In this document: in pieces, positions 62,815 through 64,000 of the stretch | How positions within the stretch are numbered: the first letter of the stretch is position 1 | Layout of the letters: every line of letters begins with the position of its first letter | Source of the DNA: Arthrobacter sp. U41 | Lineage (GTDB): Bacteria; Actinomycetota; Actinomycetes; Actinomycetales; Micrococcaceae | Assembly (NCBI RefSeq): GCF_001750145.1 | Contig: NZ_CP015732.1 | Coordinates: 3,286,001 to 3,350,000, forward strand | Direction: 5' to 3' | DNA length: 64,000 bases | Position numbers and translations under genes: made by a program | The notes under the pieces: generated by a model | Seen by the model: only the letters and a program-made list of their open reading frames with translations | Told to the model about the DNA's origin: nothing | Database searches by the model: none

Positions 62815-64000
62815 TCAGCGCCCCGCCACGAGGGTGTCGCGGATCTCGCGGCGCAGGACCTTGCCGATGAGGGAGCGGGGGAGCGAATCGAGCACGACCA
62901 CCCGGCGCGGCACCTTGTAGGCGGTCAGGTGCTCCCGGGCAAAGGCCAGGAGCGCGTCCGGATCGATAGTGGTGCCCGGGATCGGCACGACGGCGGCGAC
63001 CACGTCTTCGCCCCCGCCCGGGCGGGGCAGCCCGACCACCGAGACTTCCGTGATGCCCGGGAACGTGGCGAGGACGTCCTCCACCTCGCTGGGCGAGACG
63101 TTGAAGCCGCCGGTAATAATCAGTTCCTTGATCCGGTCCCGGATCGTGACGAAGTAGTCATTGTCCACCGAAACGATGTCTCCGGTGCGGAACCAGCCGC
63201 CCTCGAGCAGGGCCTCCTCGGTCTCCTCCGGCCGGTTCCAGTAGCCCGAGAACACCTGCGGGCCGCGGATCAGGAGTTCCCCCTCCTCGCCGGGGCCACG
63301 GTCCAGCGCCACGTTTTTGGGGTCCACCACCCGGATGTCGGTGAGCGGGAAAGGAACTCCCACGGTTCCCGGCTTGCGGGTGGGGCCAAAGGGGTTTCCG
63401 ATCGCGATCGGGGAGGTTTCGGTCAGCCCGTAGCCCTCAATCAGGTAGCCGCCGGTCGCTTTCTCCCAGGTGTCCACCGTCGCCGTCGGCAGGTTCATGG
63501 CACCGGAGATGGAGAAGCGGATGCTTTCCAGCCCGACGCCGCGTTCCGCCGCCGCGGCGGCGATCCGGTCGTAGATCGGCGGCACGGCCGGCAGGAAGGT
63601 CGCCGGTGACTTCTTCAGCGCCTTCAGCACCAGGTCGACGTCGAACTTAGGGAAGAGGACCAGTTTCGCGCCGATGCTCAAGGCGAAGGTCATGCACAGC
63701 GTCAGCCCGTAGGCGTGGAACATCGGCAGCACCGCGTACACCGTTTCCCGGCCGTCCTTGAGCCCCGGCACCCAGGCCCGGCCCTGCGCGGCGTTCGCCC
63801 CCAGGTTGGCGTGGCTGAGCATGGCGGCCTTGGGCAATCCCGTGGTGCCGGACGTGTACTGAAGGACGGCGAGATCCTGGGCCGAAGGGCGCGGATGTTT
63901 CTTCTTCAACTCTCCGGCATCCAGGAGTTCGCGCCACGGCAGCACGGGCCGCAGGGCGGGCGCCGGCCGGCTCTTCGGCTGCGACTTGCCCACCGTCAGG
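62815..64000 (-). CDS. Long-chain fatty acid-CoA ligase (AMP-binding), C-terminal part
   Basis: The frame is open to the window edge, so the N-terminus is missing; the GTG at 63993 is internal. ANL-superfamily motifs: Y-T-S-G-T-T-G-L-P-K-A (P-loop), G-Y-G-L-T-E-T-S-P, W-F-R-T-G-D-I and the C-terminal catalytic Lys in R-S-L-I-G-K-V-L-R-R. It activates fatty acids to acyl-CoA. It is convergent with tspO, with 9 bp between stops. Confidence 0.9.
   Translation of the reverse strand, partial: LTVGKSQPKSRPAPALRPVLPWRELLDAGELKKKHPRPSAQDLAVLQYTSGTTGLPKAAMLSHANLGANAAQGRAWVPGLKDGRETVYAVLPMFHAYGLTLCMTFALSIGAKLVLFPKFDVDLVLKALKKSPATFLPAVPPIYDRIAAAAAERGVGLESIRFSISGAMNLPTATVDTWEKATGGYLIEGYGLTETSPIAIGNPFGPTRKPGTVGVPFPLTDIRVVDPKNVALDRGPGEEGELLIRGPQVFSGYWNRPEETEEALLEGGWFRTGDIVSVDNDYFVTIRDRIKELIITGGFNVSPSEVEDVLATFPGITEVSVVGLPRPGGGEDVVAAVVPIPGTTIDPDALLAFAREHLTAYKVPRRVVVLDSLPRSLIGKVLRREIRDTLVAGR

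Overview
High-GC DNA with Micrococcaceae (Arthrobacter / Pseudarthrobacter-like) character: actinobacterial regulators and lipoproteins, an actinobacterial form I CO dehydrogenase cluster, dense overlapping operons, and Arthrobacter-type IS3, IS481 and IS110 elements. No rRNA, tRNA or CRISPR was seen. Both window edges cut genes: a BTAD-type regulator on the left and an acyl-CoA ligase on the right.

Layout. 0-0.7 kb: end of a SARP/AfsR-like regulator. 0.7-32.4 kb: a decayed umuDC operon on the minus strand, split by an integrative island. The 3' part of umuC lies at 718-1607. Its 5' part and umuD lie at 31990-32384. Joining the two at the shared triplet GAC restores the UmuC text E-G-R-P-L-V-V-L-S-N-I-D-G-C. 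The roughly 30.4-kb island (about 1608-31989) has imperfect terminal inverted repeats. At its left end it carries three tyrosine recombinases plus a small HTH/coiled-coil protein (ginABCD / GInt type). An IS3 element landed 13 codons inside ginB.

The cargo is a fructan/sucrose catabolic region of two divergent operons. Minus strand: LacI regulator, peptide-type (Dpp-like) ABC importer with solute-binding protein, fructokinase, intracellular GH32 beta-fructosidase, aldo/keto reductase and a frameshifted HTH gene. Plus strand: a second LacI regulator, a CUT1 solute-binding protein, two permeases without their own ATPase, and a second GH32 enzyme. Each regulator has a palindromic operator candidate in the shared 434-bp control region. 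The right part of the island holds an integrase fragment and a two-ORF insertion sequence. The orfB of that sequence is split by a Recombinase-In-Trio (RIT) element with perfect 88-bp inverted repeats.

32.4-42.1 kb: a degraded accessory stretch. It has small hypothetical genes, an IS3 copy, a lipoprotein, an ECF sigma factor with its membrane partner, a truncated IS110 transposase, two RibD-fold reductases, and an IS481-type element with a 15-bp target duplication that rewrote the 3' end of one reductase.

42.2-64 kb: chromosome-like housekeeping and energy genes: a small membrane protein, a Sua5/YrdC protein, an OpuC-type quaternary-amine ABC importer, an AraC remnant, and the aerobic CO dehydrogenase operon. 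That operon runs coxM-coxS-coxL, then xdhC-YHS, mocA, coxD, coxE, coxG, xdhC and a membrane protein. It is preceded by a divergent LysR gene with a clean inverted-repeat operator candidate. Then come a DUF6457-like protein, a tandem non-coding repeat, an FdhF/YdeP-type molybdo-oxidoreductase, TspO and a fatty acid-CoA ligase.
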